From Crambe crambe (lineage: Eukaryota; Porifera; Demospongiae; Poecilosclerida; Crambeidae): DNA of 64,000 nt. Positions 18,863-29,939 of this stretch are shown piece after piece (positions within the stretch are counted from its first letter, which is position 1; every line of letters begins with the position of its first letter). The notes below the pieces were generated by a model that did no database searches, was not told the origin of the DNA, and saw nothing but the letters and a program-made list of their open reading frames with translations. The stretch lies in NCBI GenBank assembly GCA_963924555.1, contig OZ004582.1, positions 2,418,001 through 2,482,000 of the forward strand, read 5' to 3'. The translations under genes were made by a program, and so were the position numbers.

Positions 18863-19924
18863 GTGTCTGTTAAGCTACTTATAGGAGGCATTAAGACACC
18901 TCATAAAGTCAGACTTGCGATTTGTGCTGCTTGCAGTGAAATAACACAACCTATAAGTGAGATAACAGCAATTTGGTGCAAGAAAGAACCACAAGCTGTT
19001 GAACACAATGAAAAGTGGATGATAGTTGGATCAAACAATTTAAAGGGCTGTTTTGTGTTTTAAACAGTGATGGGCAAATTTTAAGCTGGAAATTAACTAA
19101 AGGACTGGCAATGGATTATGTAGAAGATAAATTATTAAGAAATAGGCTTCAGCTGCAAGGTGTTACTCTAAAAGAATTTTATGTGGATAATTGCTGTGCA
19201 CTACGTGCAAGGCTTCAACTAATATTTGGACCACAGTTACAAGTTTTTTTAGACATTTTCCATGCCGTTCAGAGGATTACTAAAAAGATACCTAAAAGAC
19301 ACCCTTTCCATTCAGAGTGTATGAAGTCATTAAGGATGGTTTTTCGAGACCCACTGGATCAAGGAATTAAAAGAACTATGCCAACCCCCCCTAAAGATCA
19401 GCTAAGAAGACAGTTACTTATGTTCAAGTCAAAGTGGAAAGATATTGATTGTAATGGTAAGCCAATTCTTCCTCCTGCAGCAATAACTGAATTGCAATCA
19501 CTCCTTGTCCACATTAACAAGGGTTGCTTATCTGGTATACCTCCTGGATGTGGTACAAATAGGAATGAAAGGCTTCATAGAGATCTCAATACTTTTATGT
19601 CAAGTAGCAAATATGCTGACAAGGGTACTGTTTGCACATAATGAGCGCATAAGTGCTGAAAAGGATAAACGACGGGCATTGCCAATAAGTGCTTACAAAG
19701 GTGAGGCAAATGATCCTGTTGAATCATTTGGACTTGCTTCTGCCAACAGGGGTGAACTACCAAACACTCCTGCAGAACTCTTTCCATCACCACATACACC
19801 AAAAGTTAAAATGAAGACACTCAATTATTGCCAATTACAAGATGCTCTAGTATCAGAGTTCAGTTCAGAAGATGCCCTCTTTCTTCTTAACCAAGCAGTT
19901 TCAAACATTAGCTACCTGCTTTAG
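18863..19924 (+). pseudogene. DDE-type transposase-like gene
   Basis: Three overlapping frames read as one gene. Frame 18863-19063 has CAACSEI and HNEKWMIVGSNNLKG. Frame 19015-19641 has GQILSWKLTKG, KEFYVDNCCALRARLQLIFG, VFLDIFHAVQRITKKIPKRH and GIPPGCGTNRNERLHRDLN. Frame 19505-19924 has VLFAHNERISAEKDKRR. Asp in YVDNC, Asp in LDIFHA and Glu in TNRNERLH make a plausible DDE triad in the order seen in several animal transposases. Two frame changes (near 19060 and 19625) indicate decay or unrecognised introns. Superfamily not assigned. Confidence 0.6.
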
Positions 19925-20570
19925 CTACAGGTGTTAGCTATACATTACAGGCATTAATTATATTATTACTGATAATTATGGCACTACAGGCATTCCTGCC
20001 TTACTGATATTAGAGGCATTCTGATATTATGGACATTAGCTAGCTACCTGCCTTATTACAGATATTAGCTACCTGCCTTACTGATATTACAGACATTACC
20101 TGCCTTGCCTTACTGATAGTATACCTGCCTTACATATATTACTTACGTACATTACCTGCCTTACTGACATTACAGGCATTAGCTACCTGCCTTACTAACG
20201 TTACAGCATTACTTGCCTTACTGACATTACAGACATACTTGCCTTACCGACATTACAGGCATTACCTTACATTACCTGCCTTACCGACATTACAGCTGCC
20301 TTACTGACATTGCCTGCCTTACCTGACATTACCTGTCTTACTGACATTACAGGCATTGCCTGCCTTACTGACTTACAGGCATTACCTGCCTTACTGACAT
20401 TACCTGCCTTACCAACATTACAAGCATTACCTGCCTTACTGACATTACAGGCATTACCTATCTTACTGATATTACCTGCCTTATTGACATTATTACTGCC
20501 TTACTGACATTACAGGCATTACCTGTCTTACCGACATTACAGGCATTACCTGCCTTACCGACAGGCTTGA
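19925..20570 (-). repeat. Minisatellite array B, opposite orientation to the main part of array A
   Basis: The same family as array A, reading cctgccttactgacattaca on the plus strand, that is, the reverse complement of 12266-12930. It begins immediately after the last codons of the transposase-like gene. The 20310-20507 ORF (LPALPTLQ) is a repeat translation. Confidence 0.92.
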
Positions 20571-22477
20571 TGTAGGGATGATAATAAATCAAACATTTTC
20601 TTTTCGCAATTTCTTTCCTTGTTTCTTTATTTTTTTGTACACTATTTTTGTCATCCCTACATCAACTTTCATTTTTTTCAAATGTTTTTTCCTTTACTTG
20701 TTTTCTTTCTTTTTTTTGTAATTAATTAATAGCTCCCCTGCCTACGCATATACGCCCTTGGTATGAAATCAAAAGGTGGGATATATTAATTTTTTTATAG
20801 AGAACTACTTGCTCGTCCCCAGGTTTGTGGAGGCAGTCAATAGAGCACTCTTTGCACATGCGCCAAAAATCCGATTAGGTGGATTTATAATCTACTTTCA
20901 GTAATCTTCTGTGACACATGATGCAATATGCTGAATCAGCACTGCGGTAGACAGCTATGTACTTCTTCTCGGACAGCTATGTGTCTTTTACATCCTATCT
21001 CAGCTGGAACAACCCCATCTAGTACTGAACAAGGATAGCCTGAGGCTGCATGTGATTATAATCTCCTCTGGCTTAAATTATTATATTTTTTATATTATAA
21101 TTTATACATACTATCTGTGATTTTTTTGTATAATTATAGCTATGTATATTATGTTCTTTGTTCCATCTCACAATTGTGGGTACGTCACACTAGTGATTGC
21201 ACCCGGATTTGACTTCATCCTTGCATAATCTCATCCATTCAGCTCTTGTTCCAAGACCAGTTAACTAGTCATCCCTACATCACCTTCATTTATTAGAATA
21301 AATATTTTTCTTTACTTGTTTCTTTCTTTTTGCAGGAGGATATTAGAGCTGTAGCTATCTATGAATATCTCATTATAGCTGCTTGTTCTGATATCTTTTT
21401 GTAGGAAGTAGTTAGCACTTTTTTTCCTTAAGTTATTATAACTGTTTTTAATATTAATTCTATGTTATGCTGAATAAAGTTCATAGAGTGGTAGGGGAAG
21501 GAGGCAAGGTCTGTAGCTATTCTTGTTTCATGGGATTTAATTTCATAGCTCTTGTGTTGCAATGCTGGATCATAACCAAGCTTGGTAAGGGATTAAAATA
21601 TTCTAAATAGCTGAATTCATAGATAAAAGAAGGTGAAGGGATAGGGAGCTACGATCAGCCTGCATTCGTTCTAAATAATGCACAACTCACTGGGCTCGAG
21701 AAAGCTTACAATTCAAAATTTACATGCTGTCGTTACAGCTCAGCTAATAGCTAGCTAGGATAACTTACCTTAGAGCTGACTATTATTCTGTTCTATCTAT
21801 GCTCGAAATGGCTTTTTGCTTCGATGAGATCGAGAGTCATGGCAACTATCGTTTATTACGCATGCGCGTTATGTTCAATTTCTTTGTTGTATAGTCCCTA
21901 TACTAAGAGAGCGGCTTTTTTTCTGAGTGAACTAGAGGCTAAACCGATGCCACACTGCACTGGTCGGGGTAAAAAGCTACACATTCATATATAGAACATA
22001 GCCATAACGCGACCCAATTTTTCTCCAGATCGTGCCATTATTATTATTATGATGATTAAGAACAAGAAAATAAGAAATCATGAAAAAATGCGCTTTTATT
22101 ATTCCTTCGTGTTGAGTCTTTCAGCCTCCAAAATTCTCCTGCAAAAGAATGTGCATAAGAGACAGGGTAAGCAGTCATAGCAGCTACAACTTACTGTTTT
22201 CTGAGAAAATCCAACTTCATTTTGTATTAGTCCTATGGAGGGTCATAGGTCATCCCTACATAGAGAGCGCTACCGCGCTCTCTGATACATATTCCAGCTA
22301 GATTTTTGGGCCATACTGCTTTGATGCTGCAGTACTTGGTTTTCATAATGAAGCTGCAGTTATAATAGCTATATGTGCTAAATTTGTGGCCATCCCTACT
22401 TCACATTTTTATTTCGAAGAAATTTTTTGCATTCACTTGTTTGCATTCTTTTTCTTTGTGATTATGAAAATTAATAG
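20571..22477. other. Non-coding region with MITE-end motifs
   Basis: No gene seen. Boxes reading catccctacatca followed by a T-rich tail (tttacttgtttctttctttt) occur at about 20652, 21271 and 22392. An inverse box (gatgtagggatga) lies at 20571, giving a possible MITE from 20571 to 21283. A hairpin agagagcgc-tacc-gcgctctct lies at 22262-22283. Confidence 0.5.
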
Positions 22478-22486
22478 ACTCTAAAG

Positions 22487-22540
22487 GGCCGTCTACAATC
22501 ACTGGACTGGACTGGACTGGACTGGACTGGACTGGGGTGC
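22487..22540 (+). repeat. MULE left TIR with (actgg)7
   Basis: ggccgtctacaatc followed by seven actgg units at 22501-22535. Inverted with respect to 26478-26523. Confidence 0.92.
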
Positions 22541-22649
22541 ACTATATGGAAGTATGTGGTAAGGGGTCGACATCAGAATGAGTCAACCGGGCGCGGGCCG
22601 CGTGCTCATTACTCGCTCAAAATTCTCTAGCTAAAGCCTTAAACTATCT

Positions 22650-25600
22650 ATGAGCAAAGCAATCGATCTGCTGGCTAGCGCAGTAATGTCTGGTGGCAGT
22701 CTTGACCCTATATGTATTGACATTGACAGTTCTCCAGAAGTGTTTCCTGTTAGTCCTGTGAAGATAGCTTCTTCTACTACATTGCCAAAATGCAGGTAAA
22801 GTTCTCAGTAGCTATCTATGTAGTAGCTAGATTACTTATGTTTTTGCTCACTAGCTCCCACTTCCCTTAAGACAGAGTGCATCTTGTTATTTAGGAAGCT
22901 GCTGTTTGACTTGGAGAGTAGCAGTGAGGAAGGGGGCGATTCACCTAAACTACCCAGGTATGATTTTTAACACAAAAAGTAGCTGCATAATAGCCATTAC
23001 ACTCTTACTAAAGGGTTTTGAAAGTACTATTGATACCTTTTACAGATCTCACAAAAGGACAGTAACCCTCGGTGATTCTGAGCCGGAGTCACTCCTGTGA
23101 GTAGAATGCTCACCTTATTTATGTATGATTATAAATTATTTTTATGCAGTGCTAAGAAAGTAAAGCAGGAGAACATTCCTATAAGGTAAGGCATTGACCT
23201 GTATAGCACAACAAAAAGAGCAGGCCAGAGGTCCACATGTATATATTACTGCCACTTTATTGATACATTCAGTGATTCTGAGAGTGATGAAGAACAACAG
23301 TTTACCAAGTACGTCAGGCTACATTACCAAAATTACATTTGAGTCATTCCCTGCCTCTATTCATTATTAGGTCTGGTGCTCCAATTTATGAAGTTCCTGA
23401 TATGATGTACTCTGGTACAAGATTATTAGAGATTCTCTTGAACAATAATGACCATACCAAAATATGTAAAGAGAGACCAATGCACATTGATAAATCGTCA
23501 ACATTTGTAATAGATCTCGACTCTTTACGGCATCCAGATGATGTGAAAAAGGACGAGTTTGGTAGGTGGCAGTATAGTGGTTCGCATACCCAGTCTTACC
23601 TAGCATGGAAGTCAACTGGTGACAAATTTACATTCCAAAAAGTGACTGATGCCAGCAAAGTCAAAGAAAACAGTTGTATTTTCCATCTTAGAAGGATCCA
23701 TTGTAAGCATCCCTCTAATTCTCAGCTACAACGACTCTTGGCTTTTGTAACAGGTGAGAACTGGATTGTACTGTATTCTTGATAACAGCTGCACTGTGGT
23801 CTATCAATTATTGGAGGTGGGACCTGTCTTAGTAGTATCCATGGATACAAGCCATGCAGTAATGCCTTTGAACTATTTCATGTTGCATGGTCTATTTGCT
23901 AGCCCAGTATTTTTTCATGCAGATCATGAGGGAAATCCACATCACCTTTGCTTATTGTCATATCGGATTCCTCCTGATTTTATTCCAGTTATTGCTACTC
24001 ATGGGAATTCAAAGTCTAAAGCTCCTTTTTTCCCAACTCTCCCTAGCACCAAGAAAGATATGGAGGAACAGTGTGGTTCACATGGACCTAAAAGTACAGT
24101 GAGCATTGTTTCTAGTCAACATGGTGGAATTGTCAATGCTAGTAGTCCTTGTGAGTTACCACGAAATGAACGCCAAGTGACATACATAAAGAATAAGATT
24201 TCAAGTGGGATTAACTCCACTAATTTCGATCAGGTATTGGCTATTATGCAGAGTGCTAAGGAAGAAGACGACATTGGCAAGTTTGTTCGTGAAACCAGGC
24301 CATCACCTTCACCAGCATTTGTGTTAGCTCGTGACAGACAACTTGACGATCTAGTGCGATTCTGTACTGTACCTAAAGATTTTTCAATTTTAACAGTGGA
24401 TCCAACTTTTAATCTAGGAGAGTTCGATGTAACCCCAACTACGTACAGACACAACCTTCTAAAAAGTGTTAGATCTGGACATGCACCTGTTTTCATTGGT
24501 CCTGTAATGATTCATTACCACAAGACTTTCCATACTTACCTTTTCTTCTCTTCCACTCTCGTTGGTCTTCGTCCAGAACTCCAAGGACTGAGAGCGTTTG
24601 GAACTGATGGGGAAAAGGCCTTATTTGATGCCTTCTCCCATGACTTTCGCTATGCTGTGCGCTTAACCTGCTTCATACACTTTCGACAGAATATTAAGCG
24701 AAAGATGCAAGAGTTAAATTACCACAAAAATGTAATCAAAGAAATTCTTGATGATCTTTTTGGTTGCAAGCAAGGCAGTACTCTGTCGGAAGGCCTTGTC
24801 GACAGTTCTAGTGAGAAAGAATTTGACGAGAAGCTGATTGTATTACAAGATAAATGGAACAAATCAGAAGAAGAGTATTCGCTTGAGTCTGGAATTTATC
24901 AATGGTTTGTGAAGTATAAAGCTTCTACAATGAAATCAACAATGATTAAGAATGTTCGTGAAGAAGCTGGTCTTGGAATGCCTCCAGAGCCTTTTTCAAC
25001 TAATGCAAGTGAGACAGTCAATTTCATTATCAAAGCTCACACATCATACAAAGCTAGCCAACTGATGGAATTAGTTGAAAAACTGAAGGAGGTAATTGAT
25101 GAGCAGGAGCGAGAAATTGAACGTGCTGTCATAGGACGTGGCAAATACACATTCAGGGAAGAGTATTCAAGTTTGAAGGTAAGTGAGATGGAGTGGTTTA
25201 AAATGACTCAAGAAGAGCGCCGAGTACACTTGAGGAAAGTTGCCAGCACAAAAGTTATTTCTGAGGAGGAAACTACAATGGAATACAATCCCATTAATCT
25301 ATCGGTACATTTCGAAAGTGTTGCAGAGTCTGTTTCAATTCCTTTATCTGTACTTCGAGGTATTTGGCAAAAAGCGCAGGAGCTTCTTGCTGTACCGGAG
25401 AGTATCACTCCAGCCCCAGGTCATCAACCTGAAGCTAGGATGGTTCTAAGCCGTAATGGCAAGCGGCCACATTTGGTTGTACCTGTTGGTAAGGGTGGAC
25501 AATTCAAGTGTGACATTGATTGTCTTAATTTTAAGTCAGTTGGGCTATGTTCTCATTGTATCGCTGTCGCCCAAATCAACAACAGCTTACAACAGTTTCT

Positions 25601-26279
25601 TACATGGTTCGCAAAAGCGAAGAAAAAGCCAAGCTTCACTAATGTTGCCATCCATAATACACCTGTAGGGCGTGGAAGGAAGGGTAGCCAGGGACCTCGT
25701 AAAAGAAAGAAAACAGTTCCTATTACTGATAGGGTTGATCGGATCTCTGATGTGGGTGAATCATCTACATCCTCAGCATGTGATATTTCTGTGACCATCT
25801 CCAGTGGTGAAACTAAGAGTACTTGCATCTCAGCAGCTAATTATAGTCCATATAGTTACATGCCAAGCAACTATATGTCTCCTGCGTCATGGATGCCTGG
25901 AATGTCATGGTCACCTGGAACATCATGGTCACCTGGAACATCGTGGTCACCATCTTATCCAGAGCCAGTGGCACCTTTCAAGTTGTGGTTCATATCTGGT
26001 AATATTGCTAAATGTTTCGGCTGCAACAATAGGTATGTGAAGCCTCCCACACCTCCATTTGATTTGTGTATACAGCACTGTGATTGGCGAGCATACACGC
26101 CTCCTACTGGAGAACAACAATCGAAATTTTCTCACGTGTACTATCATGTCAGCATGACATGCATATGTAGGAAGTGGCCTATGTTTACTCAAAATGATTT
26201 GGTTATTTCAGCTGAGGTGGCATCAAAGCTAATGCAAGTTCATAAGGATTATCTGCTTTCCTTGGGATTTTTTATTTAA
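22650..26279 (+). CDS. MULE transposase with SWIM zinc finger, seven exons
   Basis: Exons 22650-22795, 22895-22957, 23046-23096, 23150-23185, 23273-23308, 23371-23753 and 23923-26279 have GT-AG borders. They sum to 3,072 nt, 1,023 codons plus stop, with no interruption. The first six exons give an acidic N-terminus and SGAPIYEVPDMMYSG. The DDE core has Asp in TVDPTFNLGEF, Asp in FGTDGEKALFDAF, the CFIHFRQNIKRK block, and a candidate Glu in ASETVNFII. The SWIM finger is CDIDCLNF...GLCSHC. A WSPGTSWSP repeat and a Cys-rich C-terminal region (KCFGCNNRY, CIQHCDW, CICRKW) follow. The open frame upstream of 23923 is intron read-through. It should act in the nucleus on the element's own TIRs. Confidence 0.9.
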
Positions 26280-26477
26280 TATTAACAGTTATTCTTTCAT
26301 TATTACAGTTAACCTTGGGAATTTTAATAATGCTACCTTTCATACTATTGTTTTGCAAAGTTACTGCCCTTTGACCCCTTTGAGAAGGAAAGGGAGGGGC
26401 TCCGCGAGTTTGACTTCCCTGCACAGTGATTGTCTGTTGACACCGAAACAGTAGATGTGAAAGAGTAAAGTTCGGTC

Positions 26478-26532
26478 CGGTCCAGTCCAGTCCAGTCCAG
26501 TCCAGTCCAGTGATTAGACGGCCACTCTAAAG
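26478..26532 (-). repeat. MULE right TIR and 9-bp TSD
   Basis: Six tccag units (26481-26510), then tgattagacggcc, then actctaaag at 26524-26532. Confidence 0.92.
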
Positions 26533-27941
26533 GTATAGCTAATGCTTCCTTGATTGAATTGAATTTATTAATGATCAAATTTTATAGTTTTTCATTCTGT
26601 TGAGGGAGGAGAGTATGACCACTTTGAAGGATGATCATCTGCAGTGTAATGGAGTACTGAGTGAACATTTCAAAAGTGAACAGCATTAGCAAATTGTTAC
26701 GTATGTGATCACTGAAATAATGGTACGTATGTATGTCTTGCTTGAGGGAGCAGTATGGAGAGTTTATGCAGTGGCTGTGCATGATATATGAGGAGAACTG
26801 CTATTAATTGCCCCACCTCTTTTATGAGGTAATATCACGAAGTGTATTGTAATAATTATAGCTTACTATGAGAGTCTGCGGGAGAGGTGGGAGGGGGAGT
26901 GGGAGGGTTGGTAACTGGTGATAGCTAGGTACATGCTTCCATCAAATCACTACCAAACCAATTATACTTCCTTTGTTTCTAATCATAACAATGAACCTTG
27001 TAACATTTTCCCTTAAGAACAGTCACACTTCACAAAAATGGGCGTCTTTATTCGGTGGAATGGAACCGGTGGAATGGAACGCTGGAATGGAATGGAATGG
27101 AATGTTAAATTGAGCATGCGCAATAGTCCTAAGCTATTAGCACGTGTGAGCGTCATCTCTTCTAATTACCTATCGCCATTTAATGTTACACATGCATCTG
27201 TAATTCTGTGGTTTTCCGTCACAGCACTGACATAAAAAGCTGAGAGATTTCCTGATATATCATACTGCTGAATATTGATGTAAGTGCGTCTTACTAAACT
27301 CATGCAGGTACGTATGCTGCAAAAAAATACGGGGTAAGTCATGTGTAGGTACAAGTATGTCAAAAATTCATTACTCTCATCGCTTCGATTGTTCAACCTC
27401 TGACTATACATACAACTCTTCAGTGAAAGTAAGTTCTTCTGTATTATCATTAGTACTATACATATTAATGCACTTCTTCATATCTCTCCTTCATCATGAT
27501 CAGTAGTATTAATATTTGTACATGCTATCAGTGTTGCCAGGTTGCTCTCTTAAAAAATCCACAGACAGAAAAGGATACCCAATGAGTGTGTGGCCAAAGG
27601 CCACAGAGAGAGGAGGGGAATGTCACACAGAGCAAAAATTTTATTCAAAACTGAAGGATTGTTCATACGTGTGTTGTGTGTATGATGTTCAGCTTGAGTG
27701 TTTAAAGATGATTCAGATTGTAAGTTTGGCTGTGGTGGAGGTCCTTTTGGTGCATACTCCGAACCAGGAGTCACTTTCCTAGTAGCTACAATCACTGTCT
27801 GTGGAGGCTGGAGAGCAGACCTTATGTCTGACTTGAGTACACAAGAAGTCCAAATATTGACTGATAATGGTTACAGAAAGAAGCTGCAACATCTGAGTTT
27901 TACAACGTAGCAAGCAGCTGCGCGAGCTATGCGCGCGCTGT
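26533..27941. other. Non-coding region; solitary MULE-like end at 27040-27104
   Basis: No convincing gene. At 27040 gggcgtctttattcggtgg is followed by ggaatgg-type pentamers up to 27104, the same layout as the MULE TIR above but with a different pentamer. ORFs at 27516-27910 overlap on both strands and show no motifs. Confidence 0.45.
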
Positions 27942-28380
27942 TGCTTAAATGGTGGAGAAAAGCTACCGCAAGCTATGGATAGCACTGATTTGCAAAATGG
28001 AACCTTAGTCAAAACTAATAGCAAAAGATCAGTCTCTATGTAGCGCTCTAACAGATTTCAGTATGTCGATAGCTATGGATAGCACTGATTTGCAAAATGG
28101 AACCTTAGTCAAAACTAATATCTATGTAGCGCTCTAACAGATTTCAGTATGTCGATCTTATTATTATTATCCTATTATCCTTATTATTATTATTATTAAT
28201 AGAACAATTGTAGAAAAAATTTTTTTTTGATGTGATAGAATGAATTCAGAATTCTTGAATATTTCCCCCTCTTCTGTGTAGATGTAGGTCCAGGACCAGG
28301 GAGAGAAAGAAGAGTTTTTAGTTTATACAGTCAAATGACCTTTGACCTGCCATCCCTATTAGAGAGTGCTAGCGCACTCT
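27942..28380 (+). repeat. Dispersed repeat family R1, copy A
   Basis: Two direct copies of about 100 bp (27974-28056 and 28070-28158, sharing gatagcactgatttgcaaaa) precede an ATT-rich stretch. A 3' part with tttatacagtcaaatgacc and a hairpin agagtgc-tagc-gcactct follows, ending at 28380. The same modules occur at 28640-29010 and 60120-60475. An (ATT)n run with a second hairpin half continues to about 28460. Confidence 0.65.
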
Positions 28381-28639
28381 GATTATTATTATTATTATTG
28401 ATATGAAACTTTATACAGCAACAGCACTCTCTGATTATTATTATTATTATTGATATGAACAGCAACAGCAATGTAAATGACATGTGCATGGCATGGTGAA
28501 GTGAGCTGACTACACTACAGCAAAGTATACTATAGGATGAGCATCTGAACATCATCAGATAATAATAAATGAAGACCTTGGCTGGCTAGCTAAACTTAAG
28601 CTTACGTGGCTCTGCCATTAAGCCCGCCCCCTACCGACG

Positions 28640-29010
28640 TGTGCTTCAAAATGGCGTAGAAAATTAGCAGTGTTCCGAGTAGTGAAGTAGAGCCTTAGTC
28701 AAAACTAATAGCAAAAAATCAGCCTCTAGGTGCCGCTCTAACATGGCCAAAGCAGAATTTTGATGACTATTATTATTATTATTATTATTATTATAAAGAA
28801 ATAGAACAAAAGTCATTTTAGAACTCGTTTTTTTCTTATGTTAGCGAATGAATTTTTGGCTTTTGAACATTCTCCTCAGATATAATAATTCACTGTAGCC
28901 TTCTGAGAACCTGTAGAGTAAGGGTAGAAGAGAAAGACGAGTTTTTAGTTTATACAGTCCTATGACCTTTGACCCACCATCCCTACTTAGAGAGTGCTAG
29001 CGCACTCTCT
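28640..29010 (+). repeat. Dispersed repeat family R1, copy B
   Basis: Modules in order: ccttagtcaaaactaatagc, a gccgctctaac box, (ATT)8 near 28765-28792, aatagaacaaaagtca, agaagagaaagacgagtttt, tttatacagtcctatgacc, and the hairpin agagagtgc-tagc-gcactctct at 28989-29010. Confidence 0.7.
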
Positions 29011-29065
29011 GATAGGACTGGATAATAATCAAATGAAACGAAAAATAAATCTTTCTCCATTACAG

Positions 29066-29935
29066 TGTTATACTCGATCAAGAAGTGAAAAGAGGTCTGG
29101 ACGCAAGACACCAAGACCAGGAGATCCTGATATTATTCCAGCTCTTGAAAGGTAAGAAGACAATTAATCTGTAATCTGTAAAGTTAGTATGAGTTCAGTA
29201 TTATTTTCAGAATTCGAAACTGAATAACACCAAGAAACTGTAGGTAACATAATGTTGGTATTGTCATTAATGGCAGTCAATCAACTTTAGGTTAGAATGT
29301 GTGCATGTTTAATGATAGGGTATGTATGTTGTGTGCTGCAACTTAATATAAAACAATTTGGTTTCGGATTGTAGACTTCTACTTATTTTTGAATGCGGAG
29401 GAATGTAATAAGAAACTTGAAAGTAGTGTCTACTGTGTGTCAACTTTTTTTTATACAAAGCTCCTACTTGGATATTCTGAAGTTGAATCTTGGATTAAAG
29501 TAATTGATAGGTAACTTAAAATTATAGGCTAATGATTATTATTCTAATAATTATAGGTGGATATAAGAAATTTATCATGCCAATATTTTGGGGGTGTCAT
29601 TGGACTCTGGTTGTTGTCGATTTTGAGAAGTATGAGATCATATATTATGATTCGTTATTGGGTGATAATATGAAATGCTAAGTCAAGTAGCTACTCTGTC
29701 TATACCACTAGATGATATTTATATTCACACAGCAAATATATCATGACTAAACATCCTAGCTCAAAATGAAGATTGTTTTCTGCTAAAGTGAGTTATAATA
29801 TGTGTGGAGCTCAGTACAGTGTATTGCCATTAGCCAGTAGCTATAGCTATAGGTAATAAGGAACTACTTTTATTTTTCAAACAGAATATCCCTGCACAAC
29901 TTAATGGCCATGATTGTGGAGTATTTTTGTGCTTA
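29066..29935 (+). pseudogene. Ulp1/SENP-like cysteine protease fragment (C48)
   Basis: Exon-like blocks. 29066-29151 is basic (RSRSEKRSGRKTPRPGD) with consensus splice sites. 29461-29510 reads LLLGYSEVESWIKVIDR. At about 29563-29690 KKFIMPIFWGCHWTLVVVD and YEIIYYDSLLG hold the catalytic His. 29885-29935 reads NIPAQLNGHDCGVFLCL and holds the catalytic Cys of the Q...DCGxF motif. Known C48 enzymes remove SUMO-like modifiers; transposon-linked versions are common in sponges. The block phases do not all join, so it is probably decayed or incompletely resolved. A stop follows at 29680. Confidence 0.6.
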
Positions 29936-29939
29936 GTAA

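Larger units (their letters stand above)
12074..20570. mobile_element. Candidate Foldback/TU-like composite element
   Basis: Inference from architecture. Two 650-850 bp arrays of the same short tandem repeat lie in opposite orientations and bracket a block of about 6.8 kb. The block holds a transposase-like gene (+) at one end and a P-loop ATPase gene (-). Drosophila FB and sea-urchin TU elements have long inverted termini built of short tandem repeats. Exact ends and a target duplication could not be found, so this may instead be two independent array insertions. Confidence 0.4.
22487..26523 (+). mobile_element. Mutator-like (MULE) DNA transposon, complete
   Basis: 4,037 bp flanked by the 9-bp duplication actctaaag (22478-22486 and 26524-26532), the diagnostic TSD length for Mutator. 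The terminal inverted repeats start ggccgtcta, then aatcactgg, and continue as arrays of the pentamer actgg (seven copies left, six right). They differ by a 2-nt indel and array length. One spliced gene fills the element and its reading frame is intact, so this copy is a candidate for recent or present activity. Confidence 0.93.

Noticed and set aside
23754..23922. First 56 codons of the open frame of the MULE transposase
   Set aside because: This is intron sequence. Joining the donor after 23753 to the acceptor before 23923 keeps frame with six upstream exons and gives a total divisible by three.
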